From positions 46,295 to 110,294 of the forward strand of contig JAUVZB010000003.1 of assembly GCA_030602785.1 (NCBI GenBank): DNA of 64,000 bases. Reading direction: 5' to 3'. This DNA is from Dehalococcoidia bacterium. GTDB taxonomy: Bacteria; Chloroflexota; Dehalococcoidia; GIF9; AB-539-J10. Position numbers and translations under genes: made by a program. The notes under the pieces were generated by a model. The model saw only the letters and a program-made list of their open reading frames with translations. It ran no database searches and was not told where the DNA came from. Shown piece by piece: positions 39,850 to 48,377 of the stretch (position 1 is the stretch's first letter; each line of letters starts with the position of its first letter).

Positions 39850-40212
39850 CTAGTCACCGCCAGCTGGCCGGGAGTTCAGGCGGGAGTGGAGGAGGCGGAG
39901 GAAGTCGGTGAGGAGGGCGCGGTCGTCGTCGGACAGGCGTGGCCAGTCGTCTGTGAAGAAGGCTCGCAGCTCGGGCGGGAGCGGGACGTCGTCGGAGGGT
40001 GGGTCGAGAGCCTCCGGGAGATGGCCCAGGGCGCGGAGCATCTGCACCCGGGGGATGCCCAGGGCGTCGGCGAGAGATCGGGAAACGCGCATGCCGGGGA
40101 GCGATCGGCCGGTTTCGATGTGGCAGATGTAGCCGCTGCTGACGCCTATCTTGAGAGCCAACTCCCTCTGTGTCACGAGAGGTTGGAGGGCTTGCAGGTC
40201 TACCAGCCCCAC
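39850..40212 (-). CDS. XRE-type helix-turn-helix protein
   Basis: A 120-residue protein. Residues 15-60 form a Cro/CI-type helix-turn-helix (TQRELALKIGVSSGYICHIETGRSLP), followed by an acidic, Pro-rich middle and a short C-terminal helix. The only start in frame is GTG with no clear ribosome site; the frame stays open upstream into the end of the MEMO gene, so the true start is uncertain. It is the last gene of the 42.1-39.9 kb minus-strand run. The target is unknown. Confidence 0.75.
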   Translation of the reverse strand: MGLVDLQALQPLVTQRELALKIGVSSGYICHIETGRSLPGMRVSRSLADALGIPRVQMLRALGHLPEALDPPSDDVPLPPELRAFFTDDWPRLSDDDRALLTDFLRLLHSRLNSRPAGGD

Positions 40213-40274
40213 GTACAGCCGGGAAAATCTGCCAGCGAGTGCCTGGAGCGTGGATTCTGCCTGCCGCGGGTACT

Positions 40275-41111
40275 CTAGCGGCGAAACGCCACAGAGGCAT
40301 AGCCCACAACACGCGAGTAGTCTCCGGTTGTGTCCCCACTGGTTGCATACTTGAGCAGCTCAGCCCGCGTAGCCCCGAGTTTTCGGGCCGCATACATGAC
40401 GGCAGCCACCGGCCCGTAGCCACACATGGTGCATGACTCCGCACGAAGCCATCGGTACATCTCGTCGCTATCGAAACTCTCCAGAGTCGCCATGACTCCG
40501 GTATCCTTCTGGGCAGCGGACTCCGGCGGCTCGTAGTGCGTCAGGTCGGTGCTCGCTATGAGGACGACGTTTCCCACCACCTTCGACAGCGCCTCACCAA
40601 CCTCTCTCGCCGTGTCCGCGTCCTGCGCGAGCATCGCGACCGGCACAATCTGCACGGCGTCTCCGTACAGATGCTGCAGCCAGGGTATCTGCAACTCAAT
40701 ACTGTGCTCGTAGATGTGGGCGGACTCCTCCGCACGGACAATCCCGCCGAGCAGACTCGTCGCCAGGTCCTCATTCACACGCGCGTTCCCGAGCGGTGTG
40801 CTCCAGGTCCCCGACGGCCACACCGAGACCGCCGTCCCGTAGCCTGTGTGATTCGGCCCTACGATGACGGCCGTGTCAACGCGTCCGTCCCTCGCAAGCG
40901 AGCTGTAGGCATGAGCCGCAACCGGTCCGGACGCCATGTAGCCTGCGTGGGGGGCAACAAGGGCCACTATCTCCCTCGGGCCCGATTCGTTCACCTCAGG
41001 GATATCCCCCGGGCCGAGCTTGTGCCGGTAGCTCCACTCTATCTGCTCTATGAGGCCGTCCCGCGTCGAGGCATAGAAAGTCCCGGCGACGGCAGGTTTC
41101 CTCACATTCAT
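40275..41111 (-). CDS. amrB: MEMO-like protein (AmmeMemoRadiSam system protein B)
   Basis: A 278-residue protein of the MEMO1/LigB-like fold. It starts RKPAVAGTFYAS and has VAPHAGYMASGPVAAHAY, IVGPNHTGYG, EHSIELQIPWLQHLYG and STDLTHYEP, all diagnostic of the family. The metal-binding histidines are present. In many prokaryotes it is next to an AMMECR1 protein and a radical SAM enzyme; here both are absent and two unrecognised genes take their place. Its ATG shares a base with the upstream stop. A GTG one codon earlier is less likely. Confidence 0.9.
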   Translation of the reverse strand: MNVRKPAVAGTFYASTRDGLIEQIEWSYRHKLGPGDIPEVNESGPREIVALVAPHAGYMASGPVAAHAYSSLARDGRVDTAVIVGPNHTGYGTAVSVWPSGTWSTPLGNARVNEDLATSLLGGIVRAEESAHIYEHSIELQIPWLQHLYGDAVQIVPVAMLAQDADTAREVGEALSKVVGNVVLIASTDLTHYEPPESAAQKDTGVMATLESFDSDEMYRWLRAESCTMCGYGPVAAVMYAARKLGATRAELLKYATSGDTTGDYSRVVGYASVAFRR

Positions 41112-41788
41112 CACGCTACCTCCGGGGCAGACGGGTCTTCTTCCACGCTGCCTTCCGTTTCATCACCCCCACCGGCGGGTTTGCGCGCCTCGTCCCGCAA
41201 CCAGCGGTGAAGCTCATCCAGTGCCGGTGGCACCACGCTGAATACCTCCATGTCCTGCGGAAACTGCAGTCCATGGCCCTCCCTCACGAACAGCAACCCC
41301 ACCTCGTCAGGGCCGAGAGTGGAGTCAATCACGCCCACGGCGTGCTCGTTTCGCTTCTTCTGTGCCTGGGAGTAGAGATCACTCACCAGCTCCGCCACTT
41401 TCTTGCTCAAGAAGCCGAGCATCATGAACCTCTCCCAGTCACCCACCTCGGCCGCAAGGTCCTGCTCCTCCAGCGCCTCGAGTGCCGCATCGGCAGCGCA
41501 GCGGGTGTCGGTCAGATGGTGGCTGAACGGGTTCAGATTCTCGATGAAGGAGAGACCTTCCTCGCCGGTCTTGTGCACCGACTCGTGATACACGTGCCTC
41601 ACAGCCCCGATCTTCGACTCGAGGTTCCCGATCTGTTCCGCCACCTGTAGCCAGTAGCGCTCGCACCTCTCCTTGTATTCGGCCGGCGCACTCTCGTGCG
41701 AGTAGACGAGGAACACAACGAGCAGCTTCCTGCGGTCTTTGAAGCTCTCAGCCGGCGGCCTCTCGACTCGCGCCAGCGGTTCGCTCAC
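41111..41788 (-). CDS. conserved-looking hypothetical protein upstream of amrB
   Basis: A 225-residue soluble, acidic protein with predicted helices and no membrane segment. Notable segments are ERYWLQVAEQIGNLESKIG, FMMLGFLSKKVAELV and LLFVREGHGLQFPQDMEVF. I do not recognise a family. The start GTG at 41786-41788 overlaps the preceding stop (GTGA), so the ORF-track extension of 39 residues is discarded. Tight coupling to the Cys-rich gene before it and amrB after it suggests a shared function. Confidence 0.75.
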   Translation of the reverse strand: MSEPLARVERPPAESFKDRRKLLVVFLVYSHESAPAEYKERCERYWLQVAEQIGNLESKIGAVRHVYHESVHKTGEEGLSFIENLNPFSHHLTDTRCAADAALEALEEQDLAAEVGDWERFMMLGFLSKKVAELVSDLYSQAQKKRNEHAVGVIDSTLGPDEVGLLFVREGHGLQFPQDMEVFSVVPPALDELHRWLRDEARKPAGGGDETEGSVEEDPSAPEVA

Positions 41789-42117
41789 GACTGGCTTTCT
41801 TCCTTCTTCTCTTCTTCTTCCTGCCCCCATGACTGCATTGCGAGCTTGATGCGCTCCGCCAGCCGGGGGTCTGACTTGAGACGCTCGGCAAACACGGGAC
41901 AGCACTGCACCATCATGTTCTGTCCCATTGCCGCCACACTCTCGAGCACCTTCTCAATCTCAGGATTCTCCTGACCGCCCAGCATCCCACCCTGCATCAT
42001 CGTTCTGAACTGGCTGATCTCATTCGTGCCTATCTGCATGGGCATCACGCAGTTCTTGTACCAGGGACACTGCCTGCATTGCACGACAGCGCCGGCTTGT
42101 TCCATTATGTCTCCCAT
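41785..42117 (-). CDS. small Cys-rich hypothetical protein
   Basis: A 110-residue protein. Cysteines form CRQCPWYKNC near the N-terminus and CCPVF near the middle, a pattern that could bind a metal or an Fe-S cluster. Methionine is unusually frequent (MPMQ, TMMQGGMLGG, QNMMVQ). The tail is highly charged (EEEEKKEE). No family is recognised. AAGGAAGG precedes the ATG. It leads the two following genes by overlap. Confidence 0.75.
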   Translation of the reverse strand: MGDIMEQAGAVVQCRQCPWYKNCVMPMQIGTNEISQFRTMMQGGMLGGQENPEIEKVLESVAAMGQNMMVQCCPVFAERLKSDPRLAERIKLAMQSWGQEEEEKKEESQS

Positions 42118-42199
42118 GATGATCTACCTTCCTTGCTCAGTGAAGATTCTGACAACCCTGCTCCCTTCCTCCCGGTGACCACAGGCCACGCTATTCGAC

Positions 42200-42916
42200 T
42201 CACAGTCCTCCGAATCGCCTGGAGCGCTCTTCGTAGGCGCTCAGTGCCCTGTCGAGTTCAACCTCGTCGAAGTCCGGCCAGAGCACAGGACTGAAGTATA
42301 GCTCAGCATATGCCGCCTGCCACAGCATGAAGTTACTCAGGCGCAACTCCCCTCCGGGCCGCACAATCAGGTCGGGGTCCTGCACTCCAGCAGTGTACAG
42401 AGAGCCGGCGATTGCCTGCTCGTCAATCCCACGGTCCGCCTCCGAGGCCGAGAGAACGTCCCTGATGGCTTCCACTATCTCGGCTCTTCCGCCGTAGTTG
42501 ATTGCCAGCCCGAGTACGAGACGTTCCCCGTCGGATGTCGAGCCGGCATGCTGGAGAGCCCTCGCCAGCTCAGCCGGCAGCCGGTCAGGCTGTCCGTAGT
42601 GCCGGATACTGACGCCTGCCGATTGAAGACCGGGAACCCTGTCCCGCAGCCATCCCACCAGCAAGTCGAATATCCCTTCGACCTCCTCCTGCGGACGCTT
42701 CCAGTTCTCCGTGGAGAACATGTAGATGGTCATATACTCCACGCCGCGCGCCATCAATGCGGCGGCGATTCTCTCGACATTCGCAATCCCCTCGCGGTGC
42801 CCATCGAGTCTTGGCAGGCCGCACCGGGCAGCCCAGCGGCCGTTACCGTCCATTACGAATGCAACATGTCGGGGCCGCTTCCCCAACTCCGGCCATCCGG
42901 CTTCACGATTGGTCAT
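42200..42916 (-). CDS. uppS: isoprenyl transferase (cis-prenyltransferase), copy 1
   Basis: A 238-residue enzyme that extends allylic diphosphates with isopentenyl diphosphate in cis. The catalytic D23 is in FVMDGNGRWA; TIYMFSTENWKRP, LAINYGGRAEI and GGELRLSNFMLWQAAYAEL follow. The usual RTxGE reads RPGGE. It starts an operon-like run into the Cys-rich, hypothetical and amrB genes. A second copy lies 1.9 kb away. Product length cannot be told from sequence. Confidence 0.93.
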   Translation of the reverse strand: MTNREAGWPELGKRPRHVAFVMDGNGRWAARCGLPRLDGHREGIANVERIAAALMARGVEYMTIYMFSTENWKRPQEEVEGIFDLLVGWLRDRVPGLQSAGVSIRHYGQPDRLPAELARALQHAGSTSDGERLVLGLAINYGGRAEIVEAIRDVLSASEADRGIDEQAIAGSLYTAGVQDPDLIVRPGGELRLSNFMLWQAAYAELYFSPVLWPDFDEVELDRALSAYEERSRRFGGL

Positions 42917-43059
42917 TCTTTACCTGCCCTTCACAGGGTCTCTCGAAATCGGCCCTGCTTCAGTAGACCACAACGCGGTACTGTATTGTATCGAGTCTTC
43001 CTACTGCAACAACGTGTTCCACAATTCACCGGGCGCTTCTCGAAGCGTCCCTACACCGA

Positions 43060-43350
43060 ATCACAACACACTTCATCCTCCCCCACGGGCGGACACAGAG
43101 GTCCGCCCCTACGGGAAACAGGGCATTCCACCCTGCCATCCACGCCACACCCCCCTCACGGGCACGTGCAACGTGCCCGTGGGCGCGGAGACGGTTCCAA
43201 TGTAGGGGGCAGGGGCATGCCTGCCCCGTCGCCCTGTCGTCACACAACGCCGCTAAGGCCAACACAGCCGTGAATGGCACGCTGCTCTGCGGGCGGACAC
43301 AGAGGTCCGCCCCTACGGGAAACGGGGCAATTCCATCCTGCTGACAGTCC
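43060..43350. repeat. palindromic repeat cluster 1
   Basis: The 587-bp gene-free stretch 42917-43503 contains palindromes of one family. They include GGGCGGACACAGAGGTCCGCCC (twice), GGGCACGTGCAACGTGCCC and GGGGGCAGGGGCATGCCTGCCCC. Each is joined to CTAC or GTAG, and they are separated by shared spacer sequence such as ACAACGCCGC-AAGGCCAACAC. ORFs predicted here are repeat-derived. Confidence 0.8.
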
Positions 43351-43503
43351 ATCCATCTCACGGCCTCGTGGGCAGCCTCTTCTCCATGCGGACATATTCG
43401 CTGAACAGTCAGGGACGGATAGAATCGCAGACAACCAACAGTACACCACACAGGAGGTTGTGTCGCAACCGTCGTGACGCTACAATAATGCCTGTTTCCG
43501 CCG

Positions 43504-43579
43504 GGGCGGTTAGCTCAGTGGTTAGAGCGCTTGCTTCACACGCAAGAGGTCACTGGTTCAAGTCCAGTACTGCCCACCA
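43504..43579 (+). tRNA. tRNA-Val(CAC)
   Basis: Acceptor GGGCGGT/ACTGCCC, D-arm GCTCAGTGGTTAGAGC, anticodon arm CTTGC-TTCACAC-GCAAG with anticodon CAC, T-arm ACTGG-TTCAAGT-CCAGT and an encoded CCA. Outside the anticodon arm and its adjoining base it matches the tRNA-Val(UAC) at 57564. Confidence 0.96.
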
Positions 43580-43683
43580 TCCCTCTCCACACCTCCTACA
43601 ACCACCACTCCTGCTCTTGAAGACCGGATGAATCGCCTCCCGGAGTGTGGCCCGCTCTCCAAGGCCCACCACAACCCGGCCAT

Positions 43684-44142
43684 CTAGGACCCTGCCAGAC
43701 TCACACCGGCGATGATTCCCAACGTGATACAGGTCACTATCACGCCTGCAATCACCACGCCGATGGCGACCCCGAGGAAGGACCTTCTCCATTCCATGTT
43801 CAGAAGCCAGCTGAGTATCGTGCCCGTGTAGGCGCCTGTCACCGGCAACGGCACAGCCACAAACAGCACCAGCCCGAGCAGTCCGTATTTCTCCACTATC
43901 GGGCGTCCGCGGGACCGCACCCGCTCCAGGTACCTGTCGAAAAGCGGCAGGCGCGTCAGCACCGTCCTGTAGAACGCGACGAGGATGAGCCGCACGGGGA
44001 AGAACACGAGGATGTTCGTGACCACCGCCAGAAGGAACGTCGGGGCAGGGTCGAGTCCGAGCGCGACTCCCAGCGGTATCCCGACTCGAAGCTCGCTGAT
44101 GGGGATGGCCGACGCGAGCAGCACCCGCAGGACATCACTCAT
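43684..44142 (-). CDS. small multidrug export-like membrane protein
   Basis: A 152-residue membrane protein with about four segments. SELRVGIPLGVALGL near the N-terminus and VPLPVTGAYTGTILSWLL near the middle are the signature of the Sm_multidrug_ex family. No transport activity is firmly established for the family. Its ATG overlaps the stop of uppS copy 2 (TGATG), so it is the last gene of the GGR-uppS operon and may serve in lipid handling. Confidence 0.85.
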   Translation of the reverse strand: MSDVLRVLLASAIPISELRVGIPLGVALGLDPAPTFLLAVVTNILVFFPVRLILVAFYRTVLTRLPLFDRYLERVRSRGRPIVEKYGLLGLVLFVAVPLPVTGAYTGTILSWLLNMEWRRSFLGVAIGVVIAGVIVTCITLGIIAGVSLAGS

Positions 44143-44858
44143 CAGGAGGTGTCTCCTTTCGGCAGGGCGCCGAAGCGCCGACTCCGTCGCGAGTACTCCT
44201 CGAGGGCGTTGTCGACATCGGTATCGCAGAAGTCGGGCCAGAGCACGTCAGTGAAACACAGCTCCGCGTACGCGGCCTGCCACATAAGGAAGTTGCTCAG
44301 CCGCAACTCACCGCCACAGCGGACGAGCAGGTCCACATCCGGCATCCCTGCAGTGTACAGGCTGCGGGCAATCTGCTCCTCATCAACGGCATCAGGAGAT
44401 AGGCCCCTCAGCGCGAGTTCTCGCGCCGCACGGACTAGCTCCTCACGCGAGCCGTAGTCAAAAGCAAGGCAGAGCGTCAGCCCCGTATTCTCCGAGTTCA
44501 TCTCGATGGCAGCCTTCACCTTTGCCTGCAGTTCAGGGCTCAGTTGGTCGACCCTGCCGACAAGTCGCAGGCGCATGTTGTCACGCAGACAGGCCCGCGC
44601 CTCGGCCTCTATCACCGTGGACAACAGACGGAGGAGCGCGGACACCTCCGACCGGGGCCGTCTCCAGTTCTCCGTTGAGAAGGCGTAGAGCGTCAGGTAC
44701 TCGACGCCTCTGTGGGCGAACGCCTGCGCAACAGGATGTACCCTGTCCACACCCTGCTGGTGCCCCACGACCCTCGGGAGACCGCGCTTGCGAGCCCAGC
44801 GGCCATTGCCATCCATGATGACGGCCACGTGCCGTGGCGTCCGGGCAGCGGTGTTCAC
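44142..44858 (-). CDS. uppS: isoprenyl transferase (cis-prenyltransferase), copy 2
   Basis: A 238-residue enzyme with catalytic D16 in VIMDGNGRWARKRGLPRVVGH, LTLYAFSTENWRRP and GGELRLSNFLMWQAAYAEL. The usual RTxGE reads RCGGE. It is the same length as copy 1 but clearly diverged. The start overlaps the GGR-family gene's stop by 4 bp and the end overlaps the next ATG. Two cis-prenyltransferases could make a short and a long product in sequence, as in mycobacteria. Confidence 0.93.
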   Translation of the reverse strand: MNTAARTPRHVAVIMDGNGRWARKRGLPRVVGHQQGVDRVHPVAQAFAHRGVEYLTLYAFSTENWRRPRSEVSALLRLLSTVIEAEARACLRDNMRLRLVGRVDQLSPELQAKVKAAIEMNSENTGLTLCLAFDYGSREELVRAARELALRGLSPDAVDEEQIARSLYTAGMPDVDLLVRCGGELRLSNFLMWQAAYAELCFTDVLWPDFCDTDVDNALEEYSRRSRRFGALPKGDTS

Positions 44859-46042
44859 TCACTGCCTCCCACACGGGGCAGGCGTGGCCGCGCCAGCGGA
44901 CCCAGCAGCCCTCGAAGCAGGCCGGCCATGAGCGTCCGGCTGTGCCGGTCGAACGAGAACGACGGCGACTCCAACAGCTCGTCGGCTATGTGACGGCGCG
45001 CCGCCCAGTCGATGACCGTATCAACCTGGTGCGGGCTGAGATGTCCGTAGATGCGCCGGACCCGTGACCCGCGGCGCAACTCAGACCCGAAGTCGCTCTT
45101 CCAGCGCCTCTCGTATCCCGACAGCGCCTTCGACGAGAGGTCTCCCGCCGCAAGCGCCTGCCCGACGACATCCGCGCCGGCCCGCGCCGCGATGGCTCCG
45201 AAATACAGTCCGCCGCCGGTCGTCGGCTTCACCTGGCCGGCTGCATCCCCGATAACGATGAGTCCGTCCGCGTATGTGCGGCGAAGGGGCGACACCGGGA
45301 CGGGCCTCTGCGTGATGCGTATCTCGCGCTTTCTGAGCCTCCGCCGGACCTCCGGCCGCTCAAGGAAGCGGCCCGCCTGCGCCTTCGCGGCTCGGGGGCC
45401 CAGAACACCGACCCGCACGAGATGACCGCCGACCGGGACCAGCCAGGCAAACAGGCCGCGCGCCACGTCCTGAAGGAGATATATCTCCGTCTCGCTCACG
45501 TCATCCATCTCGATTTCTGCATGCGCACCCACCAGGTAGCGCTGCGTCCCGCCGAGACCTATCTGGCGGGTCAGTCCCGGCCCCACACCTCCCGCAACCA
45601 CAAGTGCACGTGCATGCACGACTTCGCGGGAAGCCGGCCCTGCCAGCAGGAGCTCGAACCCGCTGTCGCGACGGTCGATACGAAGGACAACGGTACCGGT
45701 GCGAACGTGTGCGCCCACTCCGGCAGCCCTTTCCAGCAGCCGGCGCTCAAGGAGCGCTCTGTCCAGCACCAGTGCCTGAGAAACGGGCGATTCCACCCGC
45801 AGCCTCCTCCCCGAAGGAGAGATGAAGACTGCCGAACTGGCATCTGCCACGACACACTCAGGTTCCACTCCCACGAGGTCGGCGTAGCCACTGCCAACGA
45901 CGCCCGTGCAGCATGGTGCGCTGACAGCCCCATCCTTTCTCTCAATGACAACCACGCCGGTGCCCACCGATGCGAGCAAGAAAGCCGAGTAGCTCCCGGA
46001 GGGGCCGCCGCCTATCACGGCGACATCATATGTTTCTGACAC
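44855..46042 (-). CDS. geranylgeranyl reductase family FAD-dependent oxidoreductase
   Basis: A 395-residue flavoprotein. The FAD motif VIGGGPSGSYSAFLLA is at residues 9-24. A CCTG segment follows at about residue 44, near the place where archaeal GGRs carry CGE-type residues. GLIVIGDAAGQVKPTTGGGLYFG is near residue 285. The family saturates isoprenoid chains. Coupling by overlap to a cis-prenyltransferase suggests that it reduces a double bond of a polyprenyl carrier or a lipid tail; this is an inference from context. Confidence 0.85.
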   Translation of the reverse strand: MSETYDVAVIGGGPSGSYSAFLLASVGTGVVVIERKDGAVSAPCCTGVVGSGYADLVGVEPECVVADASSAVFISPSGRRLRVESPVSQALVLDRALLERRLLERAAGVGAHVRTGTVVLRIDRRDSGFELLLAGPASREVVHARALVVAGGVGPGLTRQIGLGGTQRYLVGAHAEIEMDDVSETEIYLLQDVARGLFAWLVPVGGHLVRVGVLGPRAAKAQAGRFLERPEVRRRLRKREIRITQRPVPVSPLRRTYADGLIVIGDAAGQVKPTTGGGLYFGAIAARAGADVVGQALAAGDLSSKALSGYERRWKSDFGSELRRGSRVRRIYGHLSPHQVDTVIDWAARRHIADELLESPSFSFDRHSRTLMAGLLRGLLGPLARPRLPRVGGSE

Positions 46043-46181
46043 TTGTTACTCTGCTCATGCCCCGCGCAAGCGCGGGCCATGTAATGCTAGTATAGCTACC
46101 GCTGCACGGCAACCCGGACCGGGAGAGGACCCTCTGTGTGAGCCTGCTGCGAGTCAGGTTCGCCACAGTCAAAGTGCGCTC

Positions 46182-46778
46182 ATGCTACCACTGGGACATG
46201 CAGGCATAACACTCGGAGTCGCTGTTGCGGCGGAAGCCCTGCGCGCACCCCGGACATCTCCTGCGTCCATCAGGGCGGCGTTCATGCCGCGGCGACCTGG
46301 CGATGCGCTCGTGTCGCTCTCACACCGGGTGGACCTGCGCGTTCTTCTCGTCGGGTCGCTCCTGCCGGACATCATCGACAAACCTGTCGGTCTCCTGTTC
46401 TTCCCCGACTTGTTCGGCACCGGGAGGCTCTTCTGCCACACGCTCCTCTTCTGCCTGCTGCTCGCCGTCATGGGAGCATGGCGCTACCGGCTCCGGCGGA
46501 CCAGTGGTCTGCTCGTCCTCTCATATGGCTCCGCCATGCACCTGGTGCTTGACGGGATGTGGAGGAGTCCCGAAACCCTCTTCTGGCCCGCCATGGGCCT
46601 CATCCTCCGAGGAGACACCCATGACCAATGGCTTAGGACCATTTTCTTAGCGCTGTTCACGCGCCCGGAGGCCTACCTGCCGGAGATTGCCGGTACTATC
46701 ATTCTTGTGCCTCTGTCGCTTGTGATCGTCCGGAGGGGCAGTCTTTCCCGCTTCCTCCGGACAGGGATTGTTGACTGA
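46182..46778 (+). CDS. YdjM-like membrane-bound metal-dependent hydrolase family protein
   Basis: A 198-residue membrane protein with about four segments. The conserved pattern is visible: GHAGITLGVAVA at the start, LVGSLLPDIIDKPVGLLFFP, GRLFCHTLLF and SYGSAMHLVLDGMW, giving the family's DxxDK, HT and HxxxD residues. The catalytic activity of the family is not well defined. Its stop abuts the ATG of the next gene (TGAATG), so it may be read together with the surface-protein locus. Confidence 0.75.
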   Translation: MLPLGHAGITLGVAVAAEALRAPRTSPASIRAAFMPRRPGDALVSLSHRVDLRVLLVGSLLPDIIDKPVGLLFFPDLFGTGRLFCHTLLFCLLLAVMGAWRYRLRRTSGLLVLSYGSAMHLVLDGMWRSPETLFWPAMGLILRGDTHDQWLRTIFLALFTRPEAYLPEIAGTIILVPLSLVIVRRGSLSRFLRTGIVD

Positions 46779-48233
46779 ATGACGACCAAGTGGCATCAAC
46801 GACTCGCCGGCGGCCTTCTGCTTGCGGCCTTGCTGTGCGGCACGTTCGGTTCCTCACCGAAGCAGACTGCAGCTCTCAGTCTCGACCCCTACGAGTACTA
46901 CCAGTTCGACTACCACATCGCGTTCAGCCACGATGAGGTCGAGCCAGGAGAGCCGTTCTCAATCAGCGTGGGCGCTGAGGTGCGCTGCATCAAGGACATG
47001 CCGTTCGGCGCGGACGAGGCCACGATAGTCGCCTCAGTTCTCGCTCGCAGCCAGGCATCAGGAGAGGAAATCACTCTGTTCGATGGCTACGAACTGACTG
47101 TGACCGACGTGCCGGACTGGCAGGGCGATCAGTACTCCATCGAGGAGACAGTGGAAGTCTCGTTTCCGGATGGCACGTCTCCGGGCACATATGACATCGT
47201 GGCGGAGCTCACGGACGTGAGCATTGATGGCTGGAATATCACGGGATTCATACCCGGGTCCTCCCGCTCCGTCGGCGCCGGGCCCATTGCATGCGTCGAC
47301 CCGGATGTCGCACCTCCTCCTCCGGCGCCCCTGCAGGGAACGCTGAGCATCTCGATTCTCGGCCATGATATCGAGCCCGGTATCGACGGAGCTGGCATTC
47401 TTGCTGAGGACGTGTATGCGGAGCTGATCGAGGGTCAGGTATCGCTGTACGTCGCTGCAGGCACGCGCTGCCTCGACGACTCGGGCTCTCCGCTCACGTA
47501 TATCTCGATTGTCAAAGACCCGACACCTGAGCCCTACGGCGAGGGCGTCGTGCTCTCTGCCTTCAAGCTGCGACCCGGGGGCGCGCGGTTCAGCCCGCCG
47601 CTGCAGATAGGCATCGCCTATGCCGCCGCAGACCTGCCGGATGGCTGCGATGCCGATGACCTTTCGGTCGCCTGGTACGACGGCGATGACGAAGAATGGG
47701 ACATGCTGAGCAGCGTTGCGGATACCCAGCGAATGACTGTGACCGCCGACACCCGCCATTTCAGCACGTTTGCACTCCTTGCGACGATTGACGACCGCGA
47801 GCCCGCCAGGTTCGTGGTCAGTGAGTTGACGGTGAAGCCCCGGGAGGTCCAGCCCCTCGGCAGAGTGGATGTCACCGTGTCTGTGAACAACACCGGCGGG
47901 AGCGAGGGGACTTACCATCTTGCACTTGAGATCAACGGCGAGACGGAGCACTCTCAAGACGTCGTGCTGCATCCCGGCGCCGGCCGGACGTTGCGATTCA
48001 CGGTTGCGCGTTCTCAACCGGGTGAGTACGAGGTCTCTGTCGGGGAACTCAGTCACAGCTTCTCCGTCCTGGGCAATTCCACCCCGGCACAGATACCCAT
48101 CGCCGGAGCCACAGCATCAGGGACGGACGATCCTTCCAGCGAGGGACTGCACCCGGTGTACGCGGTGCTGCTCGGGCTGGCGGCTGTGGCGTTCCTCTCC
48201 CTCGTTGTGCTGGTTCTAGCAAAGGTGCTGTAA
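46779..48233 (+). CDS. membrane-anchored surface protein with CARDB domain
   Basis: A 484-residue exported protein. A signal peptide spans about residues 1-33. An N-terminal beta-rich region (about 35-175) leads to a Pro-rich linker. A middle domain follows with VVLSAFKLRPGGARFSPPLQIGIAY and HFSTFALLA, a beta-domain common in Chloroflexota and archaeal surface proteins. A CARDB domain (about 347-430, VSVNNTGGSEGTYHL) precedes a C-terminal membrane segment near 460-483. It has no dockerin. It shares the CARDB-plus-anchor ending with the cohesin protein at 53.7 kb and opens the surface locus. Confidence 0.8.
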   Translation: MTTKWHQRLAGGLLLAALLCGTFGSSPKQTAALSLDPYEYYQFDYHIAFSHDEVEPGEPFSISVGAEVRCIKDMPFGADEATIVASVLARSQASGEEITLFDGYELTVTDVPDWQGDQYSIEETVEVSFPDGTSPGTYDIVAELTDVSIDGWNITGFIPGSSRSVGAGPIACVDPDVAPPPPAPLQGTLSISILGHDIEPGIDGAGILAEDVYAELIEGQVSLYVAAGTRCLDDSGSPLTYISIVKDPTPEPYGEGVVLSAFKLRPGGARFSPPLQIGIAYAAADLPDGCDADDLSVAWYDGDDEEWDMLSSVADTQRMTVTADTRHFSTFALLATIDDREPARFVVSELTVKPREVQPLGRVDVTVSVNNTGGSEGTYHLALEINGETEHSQDVVLHPGAGRTLRFTVARSQPGEYEVSVGELSHSFSVLGNSTPAQIPIAGATASGTDDPSSEGLHPVYAVLLGLAAVAFLSLVVLVLAKVL

Positions 48234-48246
48234 GAGCACCACGGTA

Positions 48247-48275
48247 TTGACAAAGCACTGTTGTGCGCCTAGACT
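48247..48275 (+). promoter_or_regulatory. promoter of the first dockerin gene
   Basis: TTGACA (48247-48252), 17 bp, TAGACT (48270-48275). The ~95-nt leader carries a small hairpin GCCTCC-GGGGT-GGAGGC and a GGGGGAGG ribosome site. Confidence 0.6.
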
Positions 48276-48377
48276 AAGCATAGGCACCCGGCGTGCCGAT
48301 ATGGCAGGCACAACCGTCGTGTAGACCAGGAAGGACCGCCTCCGGGGTGGAGGCATAGAGGGGGAGGTGAATCGGCC

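Noticed and set aside
43026-43451. 141-residue minus-strand ORF and similar ones in the other repeat clusters
   Set aside because: Their repeated sequences (such as FPVGADLCVRP) come from the palindromic repeats.
46061-46076. CCCGCGC-AA-GCGCGGG hairpin as a terminator
   Set aside because: It lies between divergent genes (46042 minus, 46182 plus), so it cannot end either transcript; there is also no T-run.
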